Below, piece after piece: positions 38,994 through 47,484 of a stretch of DNA of 64,000 nucleotides. Origin of the DNA: Synechococcus sp. WH 7803 (GTDB taxonomy: Bacteria; Cyanobacteriota; Cyanobacteriia; PCC-6307; Cyanobiaceae). The notes below the pieces were generated by a model. It did no database searches, was not told the origin of the DNA, and was given only the letters and a program-made list of their open reading frames with translations. The stretch spans positions 434,001 through 498,000 of the forward strand of contig CT971583.1 in the NCBI GenBank assembly GCA_000063505.1, given 5' to 3'. The position numbers were made by a program, and so were the translations under genes. The number at the start of each line of letters is the position of its first letter. Within the stretch, counting starts at the first letter, position 1.

Positions 38994-40264
38994 CGGATCA
39001 AGGCGCGCCTTGAGCGGCGAGCCACCGATAGACACAGCCCCAATGCGATGAAATTCACGACCATGGCGCTGCGTCCATAACTCAGGAACGGCAAGGGGAT
39101 CCCGGTGACGGGGCCAAGGCCGATGGTCATGAAGATGTTCACCACCACCTGGAACATGATCATGGTGGCGACTCCGATCACCACCAGTGATTCGAAATCC
39201 GAGCGTGCCCTGCCCGCCACTTGGAGGAGGCGCCACATCAGCAGCATGAAGCCCACCACAACGAGAACCGTGCCGAGAAAGCCGGTTTCCTCTCCCAATG
39301 CACTGAAGATGAAATCGGTGTGTTGTTCTGGGATGAAACGCAATTTGGTGAGCTGTCCCTGAAGGAGTCCGGTGCCGAGCAGTCCCCCGGATCCGATCCC
39401 CACGGTGCTCTGGAGCAAGTGATAGCCACCCCCGAGGGGGTCTTTTGTGGGATCGAGAAAGAGCACCAAACGATCCCGCTGGTAGTCCTGCAACCCGTTT
39501 TGCCAAAGCCAGGGAGTGATCAATGCGGAGGCTCCCTGCACCAGGGACACGAGGGCGAGTGCCACCCGTTTCCAAGGCAGAGATCGATAGGCGATCACGA
39601 GGGTCAGGGGAATCCAGGCAGCCAATCCCCAGGGGAAAAGGCCGGCGAGCAACGCTGTCACCAGGGGTGAGAGCAGCAGGACCAACCACTCAAATGGCAT
39701 CCCTGACCAGTACAGCATCGTGAGCAGCAGAGCGCCGAACACCAGAGACGTGCCGAGATCGGGCTGGATGAACACCAGAAGCCAAGGAAGTGAGATCACG
39801 GCGAGTGGTCGAAGCAGATCCACCGGCCGTTCCACTGGGTGGCGATCCAGCACTGCGGCCAGAAGAAGGATCGCGGCCAGCTTGGCGAACTCTGATGGCT
39901 GCACATGCACGCCGCCGATGCTGATCCAGCGCTGCGCTCCAAGCGCCGTCGTCCCGATCATGCGCACGGCCACGAGGCTGATCACCGTCGCTCCGTAGAT
40001 CGGCACGAGCAAGGGTTTGAGCCTCAGCATCGACATCCTTGCGAGCAGAAGCGCAATCCCAACGCCCACCCCTGCGGTGACCCAGTGTTGGTACCAGTTG
40101 GCGTAGTTGGCCTGGCGCTGGGTGCTGGCGATCAGGAGACCGGCCACGGCGATCATGGCCAGGGGGATCCCCCAGAGAATCCAGTCCCGGTCACGGGCCC
40201 GGCGGCGCCGGTTACCCGACGGTGAGAAGAGCCTTTGTCCGCTGGAGCCGAGTCCGGTCAGCAT
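38990..40264 (-). CDS. rodA: peptidoglycan glycosyltransferase RodA-like (SEDS)
   Basis: This 424-aa SEDS protein has about ten membrane helices. LFLDPTKDPLGGGYHLLQST and FIPEQHTDFIFSALGEETGF fit RodA more than FtsW. RodA polymerises glycan for cell elongation with a class B PBP. It starts 2 bp after mrp and overlaps the histidine kinase start by 4 bases, so the three genes form an operon. Confidence 0.9.
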   Translation of the reverse strand: MLTGLGSSGQRLFSPSGNRRRRARDRDWILWGIPLAMIAVAGLLIASTQRQANYANWYQHWVTAGVGVGIALLLARMSMLRLKPLLVPIYGATVISLVAVRMIGTTALGAQRWISIGGVHVQPSEFAKLAAILLLAAVLDRHPVERPVDLLRPLAVISLPWLLVFIQPDLGTSLVFGALLLTMLYWSGMPFEWLVLLLSPLVTALLAGLFPWGLAAWIPLTLVIAYRSLPWKRVALALVSLVQGASALITPWLWQNGLQDYQRDRLVLFLDPTKDPLGGGYHLLQSTVGIGSGGLLGTGLLQGQLTKLRFIPEQHTDFIFSALGEETGFLGTVLVVVGFMLLMWRLLQVAGRARSDFESLVVIGVATMIMFQVVVNIFMTIGLGPVTGIPLPFLSYGRSAMVVNFIALGLCLSVARRSRRALIR

Positions 40265-40266
40265 GA

Positions 40267-41352
40267 TCAGCGGGAGGCCTGCACCGCGGGTGAGAGTCGT
40301 TCGGCCAACGCGATGAACTGTTGGGCACTGATGGAGTCGGGCTTGGCCCGTGTGATCGGTAAACCCTGATCTCCTCCAGCTTGAACCGGCATCTCCATGG
40401 GGATCTCGGCCAGCAGGGGAACGTCGAAGGCCTCGGCGAGGGTCTTGCCTCCGCCCGACCCAAACAGCGCGTAACGCTTCTCAGGCTGATCAGGGGGGAT
40501 GAATGCACTCATGTTCTCGACCACGCCGAGCACTGGGATTCCCATCTGTCGGAACATGGCCAGCCCTCGCCGGGCATCCTGCAAGGCCACCTGCTGAGGG
40601 GTGGTCACGATCACAACGCCTGCCATGGGAACGGCCTGTGCCAGGGACAACTGGGCATCACCGGTTCCTGGTGGAAGATCCACGACCAGGACATCCCGTT
40701 CACCCCAATTCACCTGGTAAAGGAACTGGCGGATGATCCCGTTGAGCATCGGGCCTCGCCAGATCACCGGCTGGTTCTCCTCAATCAGCAGACCCATCGA
40801 CACCATGGCCACACCGCAGGTTTCGATCGGCTGCATGCACTGGTTGTCGCCGCTGCCGCTGACTTCGGGAGTGCAGTCGGCCACACCCAGCATGGTGGGT
40901 GCATTAGGGCCATAAATGTCTGCATCGAGCAGTCCGACGCGCAGTCCCTGATTGGCGAAGGCGCAGGCCAGATTGACGGCCACGGTGCTCTTGCCCACGC
41001 CTCCCTTGCCGCTGCTGACGGCGATCACCTGTTTCACGCCGGGAATGGCCTGGCGTTCCGCGGCTTGTCCATGTCCTGCCTGACCGATGCCGCCTTGGGA
41101 GGGAGGCTGCCCCACTTCGATCTGCACATCCTCGATGCCTTCGAGCCTCAGCAAACGGGTACGGGCGTCGTTAACGATGCGATCGCGCTGCCCCTGGGCG
41201 AAGCCGGGCAAGTTCAGTCGGATCACGGCGCGCGGTGGCGACACACGCACCTGATCAAGCCAGCCGAGGTCTAGTAGAGAGCGATCGCTACCGGCATCAC
41301 GGAGGTCGCTGAGCGCCTGAGTGGCCTGTTCCGCTGAGATCATCCGCCCCAT
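40267..41352 (-). CDS. mrp: Mrp/ApbC-type Fe-S cluster carrier ATPase
   Basis: The 361-aa protein has an N-terminal MIP18-like domain, then the deviant Walker A SSGKGGVGKSTVAVNLACAF and DADIYGPNAPTMLGV. Family members bind and transfer Fe-S clusters. The CxxC that ligates the cluster in many Mrp proteins is replaced near AFIPPDQPEKRYALFGSGGG, as I recall for cyanobacterial Mrp. ATG 41343 is an alternative start. Confidence 0.9.
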   Translation of the reverse strand: MGRMISAEQATQALSDLRDAGSDRSLLDLGWLDQVRVSPPRAVIRLNLPGFAQGQRDRIVNDARTRLLRLEGIEDVQIEVGQPPSQGGIGQAGHGQAAERQAIPGVKQVIAVSSGKGGVGKSTVAVNLACAFANQGLRVGLLDADIYGPNAPTMLGVADCTPEVSGSGDNQCMQPIETCGVAMVSMGLLIEENQPVIWRGPMLNGIIRQFLYQVNWGERDVLVVDLPPGTGDAQLSLAQAVPMAGVVIVTTPQQVALQDARRGLAMFRQMGIPVLGVVENMSAFIPPDQPEKRYALFGSGGGKTLAEAFDVPLLAEIPMEMPVQAGGDQGLPITRAKPDSISAQQFIALAERLSPAVQASR

Positions 41353-41449
41353 TCATTGGGCTGGATCCTAGGGGCGTCTCCCATGACAGTCCTTCACACA
41401 CGCTTGTCGGGAGTGGCACTGGGCTGAAATGGTCAGGATCTCTCCACCG

Positions 41450-42562
41450 ATGCCAACCATGATCCGATCCCTGCTCAAGCGTTGGAAGGGGGGGATGCCG
41501 GAGGACGGTTCAGCGTCCACGGCGTCCGTGGTCCCCGGGGAACGCCCTCCTGCTGACTCCCGGGAGCGGGCGCGGTCGCTTGTGATGGCGCTTCAGGATG
41601 AGATTTGTGCCGGCCTGGAGCAGATCGATGGTTCTGGCCGCTTCCAAGAGGAGAGCTGGGTTCGGCCCGAGGGCGGCGGCGGTCGGTCCCGCGTGATGCG
41701 CGAAGGCCGGATCTTTGAGCAGGGGGGTGTGAATTTCTCCGAGGTTCAGGGTCAAGAGCTTCCCCCCTCCATTCTCAAACAGCGCCCTGAGGCCAAGGGG
41801 CACCCCTGGTTTGCCACGGGAACCTCCATGGTTCTGCACCCCCGGAATCCGTTTGTGCCAACGGTTCACCTCAACTACCGCTACTTCGAGGCCGGTCCGG
41901 TGTGGTGGTTTGGAGGCGGCGCTGATCTCACTCCCTTCTATCCCTTCCTGGAGGATGCCCGTCACTTCCATCGCACCCATCAGCAGGCATGCGATTCGGT
42001 GGATGAGCGTCTCTATCAGGTGTTCAAACCCTGGTGTGATGAGTACTTCTTCCTCAAGCACCGCCAGGAAACCCGGGGAGTGGGAGGGATTTTTTACGAC
42101 TACCAAGACGGTTCCGGTCGTCTTTACCGGGGGCAGGATCCTGAGGGGCCTGCGGCGCAGAAGGCTTCCCAGATCGGTGCGGTGCCTCTGAGCTGGGAAC
42201 AGCTGTTTTCGCTGGCCGGGGCAAATGGCCGAGCTTTCCTTCCTGCCTACGCGCCCATCATTGAGAGGCGGAACGGCATGGCCTACGGAGATCGTGAACG
42301 CCAGTTCCAGCTCTACCGCCGTGGTCGCTATGTGGAGTTCAACCTTGTCTGGGACCGGGGCACGATTTTCGGGTTGCAGACGAACGGGCGCACGGAGTCG
42401 ATTCTGATGTCGCTTCCGCCTCTGGCTCGCTGGGAGTATGGATACCAGGCAGCTCCAGGTTCCAGGGAAGCGTTGCTCACCGATCTCTTTACCCGTCCGC
42501 AGGACTGGTTCGGTGATCCTTCCCTCGAGGATCGCTGCCGTCCTCACAATGCTGTGAACTGA
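41450..42562 (+). CDS. hemF: oxygen-dependent coproporphyrinogen III oxidase
   Basis: HemF makes protoporphyrinogen IX with O2, for heme, chlorophyll and bilins. The 370-aa product shows [50 protein letters not shown] and [19 protein letters not shown]. Three ATG codons lie within ten codons (41429, 41450, 41459); 41450 has an AGGA about 11 bases upstream. Its end overlaps the convergent amidase gene by 74 bases. Confidence 0.96.
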   Translation: MPTMIRSLLKRWKGGMPEDGSASTASVVPGERPPADSRERARSLVMALQDEICAGLEQIDGSGRFQEESWVRPEGGGGRSRVMREGRIFEQGGVNFSEVQGQELPPSILKQRPEAKGHPWFATGTSMVLHPRNPFVPTVHLNYRYFEAGPVWWFGGGADLTPFYPFLEDARHFHRTHQQACDSVDERLYQVFKPWCDEYFFLKHRQETRGVGGIFYDYQDGSGRLYRGQDPEGPAAQKASQIGAVPLSWEQLFSLAGANGRAFLPAYAPIIERRNGMAYGDRERQFQLYRRGRYVEFNLVWDRGTIFGLQTNGRTESILMSLPPLARWEYGYQAAPGSREALLTDLFTRPQDWFGDPSLEDRCRPHNAVN

Positions 42563-43325
42563 GAGCACGGGGTTGGGCGTTGAGACCCTGCTCCAGGGCC
42601 TCAACGACGCGCAGGGCTAGTGCTTCGATCACAGCCTCCTGGCTGGCTGGATCGCGCAGACGGGCCTCGAGGTTTCCCTCAAGCTTGCCGATCTCCAAGA
42701 TGCTGATCCCCCGTTTTGGAGCACCGAGGCCTCCCCGGAATTGCAGGGGGTAGCGACCGAAGTTCAGGGCCAGGCTTTCATCGATGCGGCTTGGTTCTTT
42801 GTTCAGGTTGGGGATCAGCCCGGAGCCATACCCGTCCGGGCCGTAGGCATCGAAGTGGATTTCAAGGGCATAACCACCGGCCTTGTGGTGGCGACGACCA
42901 ACGGACCAGTTGGTGCGCGGATCGTTTTCGTCGCGGATCGTCAGTGCATTCGGTTCGTAACCGCTGATCCGGAGGCAGCGTGCCTGCCCTTGGCGCACCA
43001 CGGCATCGCGGATCTTCCGGTTCCAGAAGAGCTCATCGCGCATGCGTGGATCCATGGGTGCAGCACCGCGGCGGTCAACGGCGGCTCCTGAGGTGCCGGC
43101 CCCCTCGATGCCCTGGGAGTCGGCGTGACCGGCCAGAACCAGGATCGCCACATCCTCGCGTTCGCGGCGACGCCCGACCCAGGTCGCCTCAAGCGGGACC
43201 TGAGGCCCGGTGAGAAGGTCGTCGCCAGACAGGCGCGGTGCTCGCGCTGCTGTCGCCAGGCTGAGTAGGAACAGCAGTCCTGTGATGCTCAGACCAGCTG
43301 GCAGCAGCAATGGCCGGAGCGTCAC
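42489..43325 (-). CDS. secreted N-acetylmuramoyl-L-alanine amidase-like protein
   Basis: The 278-aa product has an N-terminal hydrophobic segment ([20 protein letters not shown]) that fits a signal peptide. The zinc-site pattern of Amidase_3 is visible: [20 protein letters not shown] and a late [11 protein letters not shown] Glu. It would trim peptidoglycan peptides in the periplasm. The last 25 residues, hydrophilic, are antisense to the hemF 3' end. It starts 2 bp after the CCB-like gene. Confidence 0.75.
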   Translation of the reverse strand: MTLRPLLLPAGLSITGLLFLLSLATAARAPRLSGDDLLTGPQVPLEATWVGRRREREDVAILVLAGHADSQGIEGAGTSGAAVDRRGAAPMDPRMRDELFWNRKIRDAVVRQGQARCLRISGYEPNALTIRDENDPRTNWSVGRRHHKAGGYALEIHFDAYGPDGYGSGLIPNLNKEPSRIDESLALNFGRYPLQFRGGLGAPKRGISILEIGKLEGNLEARLRDPASQEAVIEALALRVVEALEQGLNAQPRALSSQHCEDGSDPRGKDHRTSPADG

Positions 43326-43327
43326 GA

Positions 43328-43882
43328 TCAGATCGGCGACGAGAGCAAGGCGCCATCACTGGCCAGCTGCAGTGGGCCGCCCAGGGCGAGCTCAAGGGCG
43401 ATCAGTTCATCGCGATGGGCTTGCAGCCGCAGGGTGCTGCCTTCGCTTGCTTCGGTCTCAACAAGACGAATCTGAAGGCCCTCTTCCCGACGGGCTCTCC
43501 GGGTGTAGACCCAGCCGGCCAAGGGGCCGAGGCCGGCGATCAACAAGGGCCACCATCCCAGCCCAGCGTTCACCTGGCGGATGACGAGCCCCAAACTGCC
43601 AGCTCCCACGGTGCCGAGAACAGACAACAAAATTGCAAGGGCCGAACTGCTCTCGACACGGCCTCGGTATTCGAGCAGGCAGCGGTCGGCATCACCTCCA
43701 TGGCGATTCCAGCCCCGTTGCTTGAGCCATTGATCAAGACCCTCGAGCACTTCCAAGGGTGGACGGGGGGAATGCACCTCCACAATCGTGGTTCGGTCCT
43801 TGCTGGCAGCACGAAGGAAGAAGATCAGGCCAATCCCCAGCAGCAGGGTGAGGAGCAGGGTGGAGATCTGAGGCGAGGGCAT
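43328..43882 (-). CDS. CCB-type cofactor assembly protein (DUF2930)
   Basis: The 184-aa membrane protein has one N-terminal helix (ISTLLLTLLLGIGLIFFL), then a soluble part and a hydrophobic hairpin (about residues 82-125). This fits DUF2930, related to plastid CCB2/CCB4, which attach heme c(i) to cytochrome b6. It sits between the amidase and the wHTH gene on the minus strand. Family assignment is from recall of the pattern. Confidence 0.68.
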   Translation of the reverse strand: MPSPQISTLLLTLLLGIGLIFFLRAASKDRTTIVEVHSPRPPLEVLEGLDQWLKQRGWNRHGGDADRCLLEYRGRVESSSALAILLSVLGTVGAGSLGLVIRQVNAGLGWWPLLIAGLGPLAGWVYTRRARREEGLQIRLVETEASEGSTLRLQAHRDELIALELALGGPLQLASDGALLSSPI

Positions 43883-43912
43883 CGGTAGCCGCCGAGGGCA
43901 TCGATGACCGTT

Positions 43913-44296
43913 CTAAGTGGTGATCGGCGCATGCTCGTGGAGCCAGCGCGTCCAGGGTTTCATCAGACGTTCAGCCTGATCGCGGGCGTCCTGATGCAGA
44001 TGGAGCATGCGACGGGGACGGCCCCTGCTGGGACAGCGTTTTGTGTAGCAATCGAGCATCTCCTGGCGTTCCAGGAAGTCGACGGCCTGATGCAGAACCG
44101 TTTCGGAGAGACGCAGTTGAGGATGGTCGTGCTGGAGGCGCTGAAGCAGGCCTGATGGATAGCTGTCGTTTTGCAGAAGACAGGCCAGAACCCAGCACAC
44201 CGCGAGTTCAAGGTCGAGGAACTGCGGAGGTGGCTGCTGGAAGTAGTCCTCGATGTCGGCAAGGCAGGCGCGCGTGGGTTTGCGGTGGGAAAGCAT
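43913..44296 (-). CDS. PadR-like winged-helix regulator
   Basis: The roughly 127-aa protein (ATG 44296; ATG 44314 possible) has a helix-rich N-terminal half and a wing-like segment (HQAVDFLERQEMLDCYTKRC, then SRGRPRRMLHLH). The spacing resembles PadR-type domains. Targets unknown. It is divergent from the RNase D-like gene and 30 bp upstream of the CCB-like gene. Confidence 0.6.
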   Translation of the reverse strand: MLSHRKPTRACLADIEDYFQQPPPQFLDLELAVCWVLACLLQNDSYPSGLLQRLQHDHPQLRLSETVLHQAVDFLERQEMLDCYTKRCPSRGRPRRMLHLHQDARDQAERLMKPWTRWLHEHAPITT

Positions 44297-44417
44297 GAGC
44301 CGCAGCTGTCTCATTTTTGTCTAACTCAGTCTTGGTTTGATTTTCAAGCGGCGGGAGGAAGTTCGTCCCGCTAGCGGTCAAAGTGGTGGATGTTCCGCCT
44401 GTTTTGAGTGGTTTGCC

Positions 44418-45062
44418 ATGGCTGAGATCCCCAGCGAGCCCCATGCCTTCGTTGTTCTCGATGGCGATCTCAATGCGGAGTGGTCGGAGCGCTTTGCCGC
44501 GTCGACAGCGCTGGCTGTGGATACCGAGGCCATGGGCCTGATCCATGGTCGCGACCGGCTTTGTCTCGTTCAGATCTGTGATGACAAAGACCAGGTGGCT
44601 TGCATACGGATTGCTCTAGGGCAGTCGGAAGCCCCCCGTCTCAAAGCGTTGATGGAAGCCGCGACGATCGAGAAGGTGTTTCATTTCGCCCGGTTCGATG
44701 TCGCGGCCCTGGCCACCGGGCTGGGAATCAGGGTGAATCCAATCTTTTGCACGAAGGTCGGCAGCCGTCTGGCTCGCACCTACACCCCGCGCCACGGTCT
44801 GAAGGATTTGGTGATGGAGCTGGTGGGGGTCGAGCTCGATAAGCAGGCGCAAAGCAGCGATTGGGGACGGGTGGATGAACTCACGGATGTTCAATTGGCC
44901 TATGCAGCCAACGATGCCCGTTATCTGCTCCCCGCCCGGCGGCAGTTAGAGGTCATGTTGCGCCGCGAAGGACGCTGGGAGCTGGCTCAAAGCTGCTTCC
45001 AGTGCATTCCTGTGATGTCGGATCTCGATCGCTTCCGTTTTGTGAACACCTTCGAGCACTGA
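44418..45062 (+). CDS. rnd: RNase D-like 3'-5' exonuclease (DEDDy)
   Basis: The 214-aa protein has the DEDDy motifs: VDTEAMGLIHGRDRL, KVFHFARFDVAALA and LAYAANDARYLLPARRQ. It is shorter than E. coli RNase D and lacks HRDC domains, as in many cyanobacteria. Likely role: 3' trimming of tRNA or other RNA. Start ATG 44418 chosen; the 27 upstream codons are in a divergent leader. Confidence 0.9.
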   Translation: MAEIPSEPHAFVVLDGDLNAEWSERFAASTALAVDTEAMGLIHGRDRLCLVQICDDKDQVACIRIALGQSEAPRLKALMEAATIEKVFHFARFDVAALATGLGIRVNPIFCTKVGSRLARTYTPRHGLKDLVMELVGVELDKQAQSSDWGRVDELTDVQLAYAANDARYLLPARRQLEVMLRREGRWELAQSCFQCIPVMSDLDRFRFVNTFEH

Positions 45063-45076
45063 TCTTGGGATGGGGA

Positions 45077-45331
45077 TCAGTCTTCGAGCATGAAGTGCTG
45101 ATCGATGGGTTGCGCCTCCAGCAACTGGTCCAGTGCTTCTCCAGAGCTGGCTTCGTTCTGGGCCTGCGCCAGCAGATTGGAGGCCACCTGGAGACGGGCT
45201 TGAAGGTCTCTTGCACCTGACCGCGCCGCCTCGTGTTCCACCCTTCGACGTGCTGCGGACTGGCTGATGCTCAGGCAGCTTGCCAGTTCCGCGCACAGCC
45301 TCAGATAGTTGTGATCCTGAATCGCGGCCAT
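45077..45331 (-). CDS. conserved small protein of unknown function
   Basis: The 84-aa product starts MAAIQDHNYLRLCAELASCL, then SISQSAARRRVEHEAAR, a helical and basic stretch, and an acidic C-terminus. I recognise no family. It lies 44 bp downstream of the LpxB-like gene on the same strand and convergent with rnd, 14 bp apart. Start ATG 45331 is preferred over a codon 16 positions upstream. Confidence 0.6.
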   Translation of the reverse strand: MAAIQDHNYLRLCAELASCLSISQSAARRRVEHEAARSGARDLQARLQVASNLLAQAQNEASSGEALDQLLEAQPIDQHFMLED

Positions 45332-45375
45332 GGCGGAGAGGGAGGGGCAGAACTGCCTCAGTGGTGCAATCAGTA

Positions 45376-46596
45376 TCAACCTCCGGGGGCGAGCGCGCGG
45401 ATCACGGCGTGAGCGATCGCTTCACTTCCGCCTGAAGAGCCCATGCGCTGCCGCCCCCGTTGCCCGAGCTCCTGGCGTTTCGTGTGGTTCTCAAGCAGGG
45501 ATCTCAGCTGTTGAGACAAGTCGCTGTCGCTGGCGCAAGCCTGAACAGCACCACCCAGCAGGCGGCTCTGCCTGGAGGCGAAGCCTCGGGTGAACTGCGG
45601 CCCAGGACCAGGAAGAGACAGAGCCGGTTTCCCGAGGCCAACGAGCTGCTCTGTGGCTGTGCCTGCAGTGGCGACGCCCACCTCAGCCCAGGAGGCCCAG
45701 CGTTCGAACCGACCGCTGCCCAGCAGCAGCAGTAAGGGGCCCCGGACCCAGCACTGGTCTGCTCCCAAGCTGCTGCTGGGGGGAGGGCAGCGCCGAAATC
45801 CCAAGTGCTGCAGGGTGTCGGCCAGGTCTGACTCTGTGGGCGCAGATCCAAGGGCTGCCATCACAGCAAGGGGCACCGGGCTCGGAAGGTGGATGAGGCA
45901 GGTCAGCAAGCGCCGAAAGTTGCGAAGGGCCTCTGGCATTCGGCTGCCGCAAAGCAGGAGTATCCGCCGGCATCGCTCAAGGGCGATTGGAGGAGCGCTC
46001 TCCATGAGCCCGTCCATCATCGGATTGCCTGGTGCCACGGCGTTGACCCGATGACGGCGTAGGCCCCGGGCTGTGAGCCGATCGCGCATGACCACCAGCC
46101 GGCATTGGCGCGCTCGCATCAAGCTCCATTCCCATGGATCCCACTCGCTCCCCTTGAGAGCGTGGTAACGGTCGCTGAAGCTCGAGCCTGGTCCGCTGGT
46201 CCAGGTGTAATCGCTTTTGGGAGTGCCCACGAATGCGAAGGGCCGGCGGCATGTCCACGCCATCAGCAGCGGGAGTAGATCGCCAACGGCAAGGATTCCC
46301 GTTGCTGAACGTCGCTCCTGCCTCAGGCAGGCCCACTGCTTCATGGTGATGATGGGTAGCCCTCCAAGCAGATCAGCAAGGAGACCGCGCAGGCTCTGGT
46401 TGCTGAATCCTCCGCTTGGCAGGCGCGCCGAGGGGCCGATGCGCTCCAGCCATCCCTGATCAAGCGAACGCTGAAAGCAGCGACCCTCACCAACGAGAGG
46501 CATGACTTTCAAACGCCACTGCGGTGCAAGGCGGTGAAGGGCCTCAAGAATGCGCAGCGCGATCAGATCCTCGCCGTGCCCGTTGCTGATCACCAT
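45376..46596 (-). CDS. lipid-A-disaccharide synthase-related protein (LpxB-like)
   Basis: The 406-aa protein opens MVISNGHGEDLIALRILEAL and shows VGDLLPLLMAW, FVGTPKSDYTW, a mid VAPGNPMMDGLM segment and a late AGTATEQLVGLGKPALSLPG, the layout of a GT-B glycosyltransferase related to LpxB and common in cyanobacteria. The open frame extends upstream through the antisense strand of tRNA-Cys; that part is not gene-like, which fixes the start at 46596. Substrate unknown. Confidence 0.82.
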   Translation of the reverse strand: MVISNGHGEDLIALRILEALHRLAPQWRLKVMPLVGEGRCFQRSLDQGWLERIGPSARLPSGGFSNQSLRGLLADLLGGLPIITMKQWACLRQERRSATGILAVGDLLPLLMAWTCRRPFAFVGTPKSDYTWTSGPGSSFSDRYHALKGSEWDPWEWSLMRARQCRLVVMRDRLTARGLRRHRVNAVAPGNPMMDGLMESAPPIALERCRRILLLCGSRMPEALRNFRRLLTCLIHLPSPVPLAVMAALGSAPTESDLADTLQHLGFRRCPPPSSSLGADQCWVRGPLLLLLGSGRFERWASWAEVGVATAGTATEQLVGLGKPALSLPGPGPQFTRGFASRQSRLLGGAVQACASDSDLSQQLRSLLENHTKRQELGQRGRQRMGSSGGSEAIAHAVIRALAPGG

Positions 46597-46653
46597 CAAC
46601 GTCTGGGATGCCTCGCTGATACGATCCCTTGATGGGGAGGAAAGGCCCCGGAC

Positions 46654-46724
46654 GGCGGCATGGCCAAGTGGTAAGGCAGAGGATTGCAAATCCTTTATCC
46701 CCAGTTCGAATCTGGGTGCCGCCT
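46654..46724 (+). tRNA. tRNA-Cys (anticodon GCA)
   Basis: The 71-base cloverleaf has acceptor arms GGCGGCA/TGCCGCC, anticodon stem GGAT/ATCC around loop TTGCAAA (anticodon GCA) and T-loop TTCGAAT. It lies just upstream of the minus-strand LpxB-like gene, in the opposite orientation. Confidence 0.96.
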
Positions 46725-46750
46725 TTGAATGCATCGCGTTGGATAACGGC

Positions 46751-47254
46751 TCACAGCTTGGCCTGGGCATCGAGCTGCTCTCCTGAGACCACATCGGCTC
46801 TGCAGCGAATCTGTTGTGCTTCAAGCTTGCAGCTCCCTTGTTTTGCAGGCCACGCCTTGGGAACTCCTTCGGCGATGCCGTCGGCGTCGTAGGCCGCTTC
46901 AGCCACACTGCTCACACTGCCGCTCCAGCTGGCTGCAGACAGCCTGCAACGTCCCAGGTGACAGCTGAGAGGAGAGCCTTGTCCGGTGGTTGTGGCGACA
47001 AATGTGAGGCTTCGGCTTGCTCCTCTCACCGCCCCTCGGCCGATGAAACGGATCCCAAGAACCGTGGCTGAGCGCCCATCCATCTGAACAACGCGGCAAT
47101 CGCCAGACTCACCTTCAGACAAGGTGTAACGGCAGCCTTGGCCAGTGGTTTCGAAGCGGCCAACGAAGGGTTCGGCATGCCCAGGTTGCAGATATGCAAG
47201 GCATGCCATCAGTCCCAGGCTGATCCAGCGGCTCCGTTGTCGTGGGGGTGCCAT
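46751..47254 (-). CDS. secreted protein of unknown function
   Basis: The roughly 167-aa product has a basic start, a hydrophobic core (WISLGLMACLAYL) and PGHAEP, a clear signal peptide. The mature part has several Cys residues (QGCRYTL, GDCRVVQ, LSCHLGRCRL, QGSCKLEAQQIRC) that could form disulfides. I recognise no family. ATG at 47254, 47263 or 47278 are possible starts. Confidence 0.6.
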   Translation of the reverse strand: MAPPRQRSRWISLGLMACLAYLQPGHAEPFVGRFETTGQGCRYTLSEGESGDCRVVQMDGRSATVLGIRFIGRGAVRGASRSLTFVATTTGQGSPLSCHLGRCRLSAASWSGSVSSVAEAAYDADGIAEGVPKAWPAKQGSCKLEAQQIRCRADVVSGEQLDAQAKL

Positions 47255-47281
47255 TCCCCGCATCGGGACAGATCTCACAGG

Positions 47282-47449
47282 TCAGTAGTCGCTGTCGGCC
47301 ACGCACATTCCCAGGCAGCGGATCCCATTGCTGGCTGTGCGACGGCAGTGATTGCAGAGTACGGGGTCTTGATCACCACCGTCTTTCGCTGCAGACGGTG
47401 CTTGCTCTGCGTGCAACTGCGACTTTTTCTCTGCAGGCTGGGACGTCAT
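47282..47449 (-). CDS. small Cys-rich conserved protein (55 aa)
   Basis: The product starts MTSQPAEKKSQ and ends PVLCNHCRRTASNGIRCLGMCVADSDY. The CxxC and CxxxC pairs suggest a small zinc ribbon. I believe similar short proteins with the CVADSDY end are conserved in marine Synechococcus and are easily missed. ATG 47476 is an alternative start. It is divergent from the aldo/keto reductase gene (35 bp between starts). Confidence 0.6.
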   Translation of the reverse strand: MTSQPAEKKSQLHAEQAPSAAKDGGDQDPVLCNHCRRTASNGIRCLGMCVADSDY

Positions 47450-47484
47450 CGCAAGGGGCAGATCTGTGGCGATCATGGCGTGCA

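Noticed and set aside
41510-42604. 364-codon minus-strand ORF over hemF
   Set aside because: Antisense shadow of hemF with no motif.
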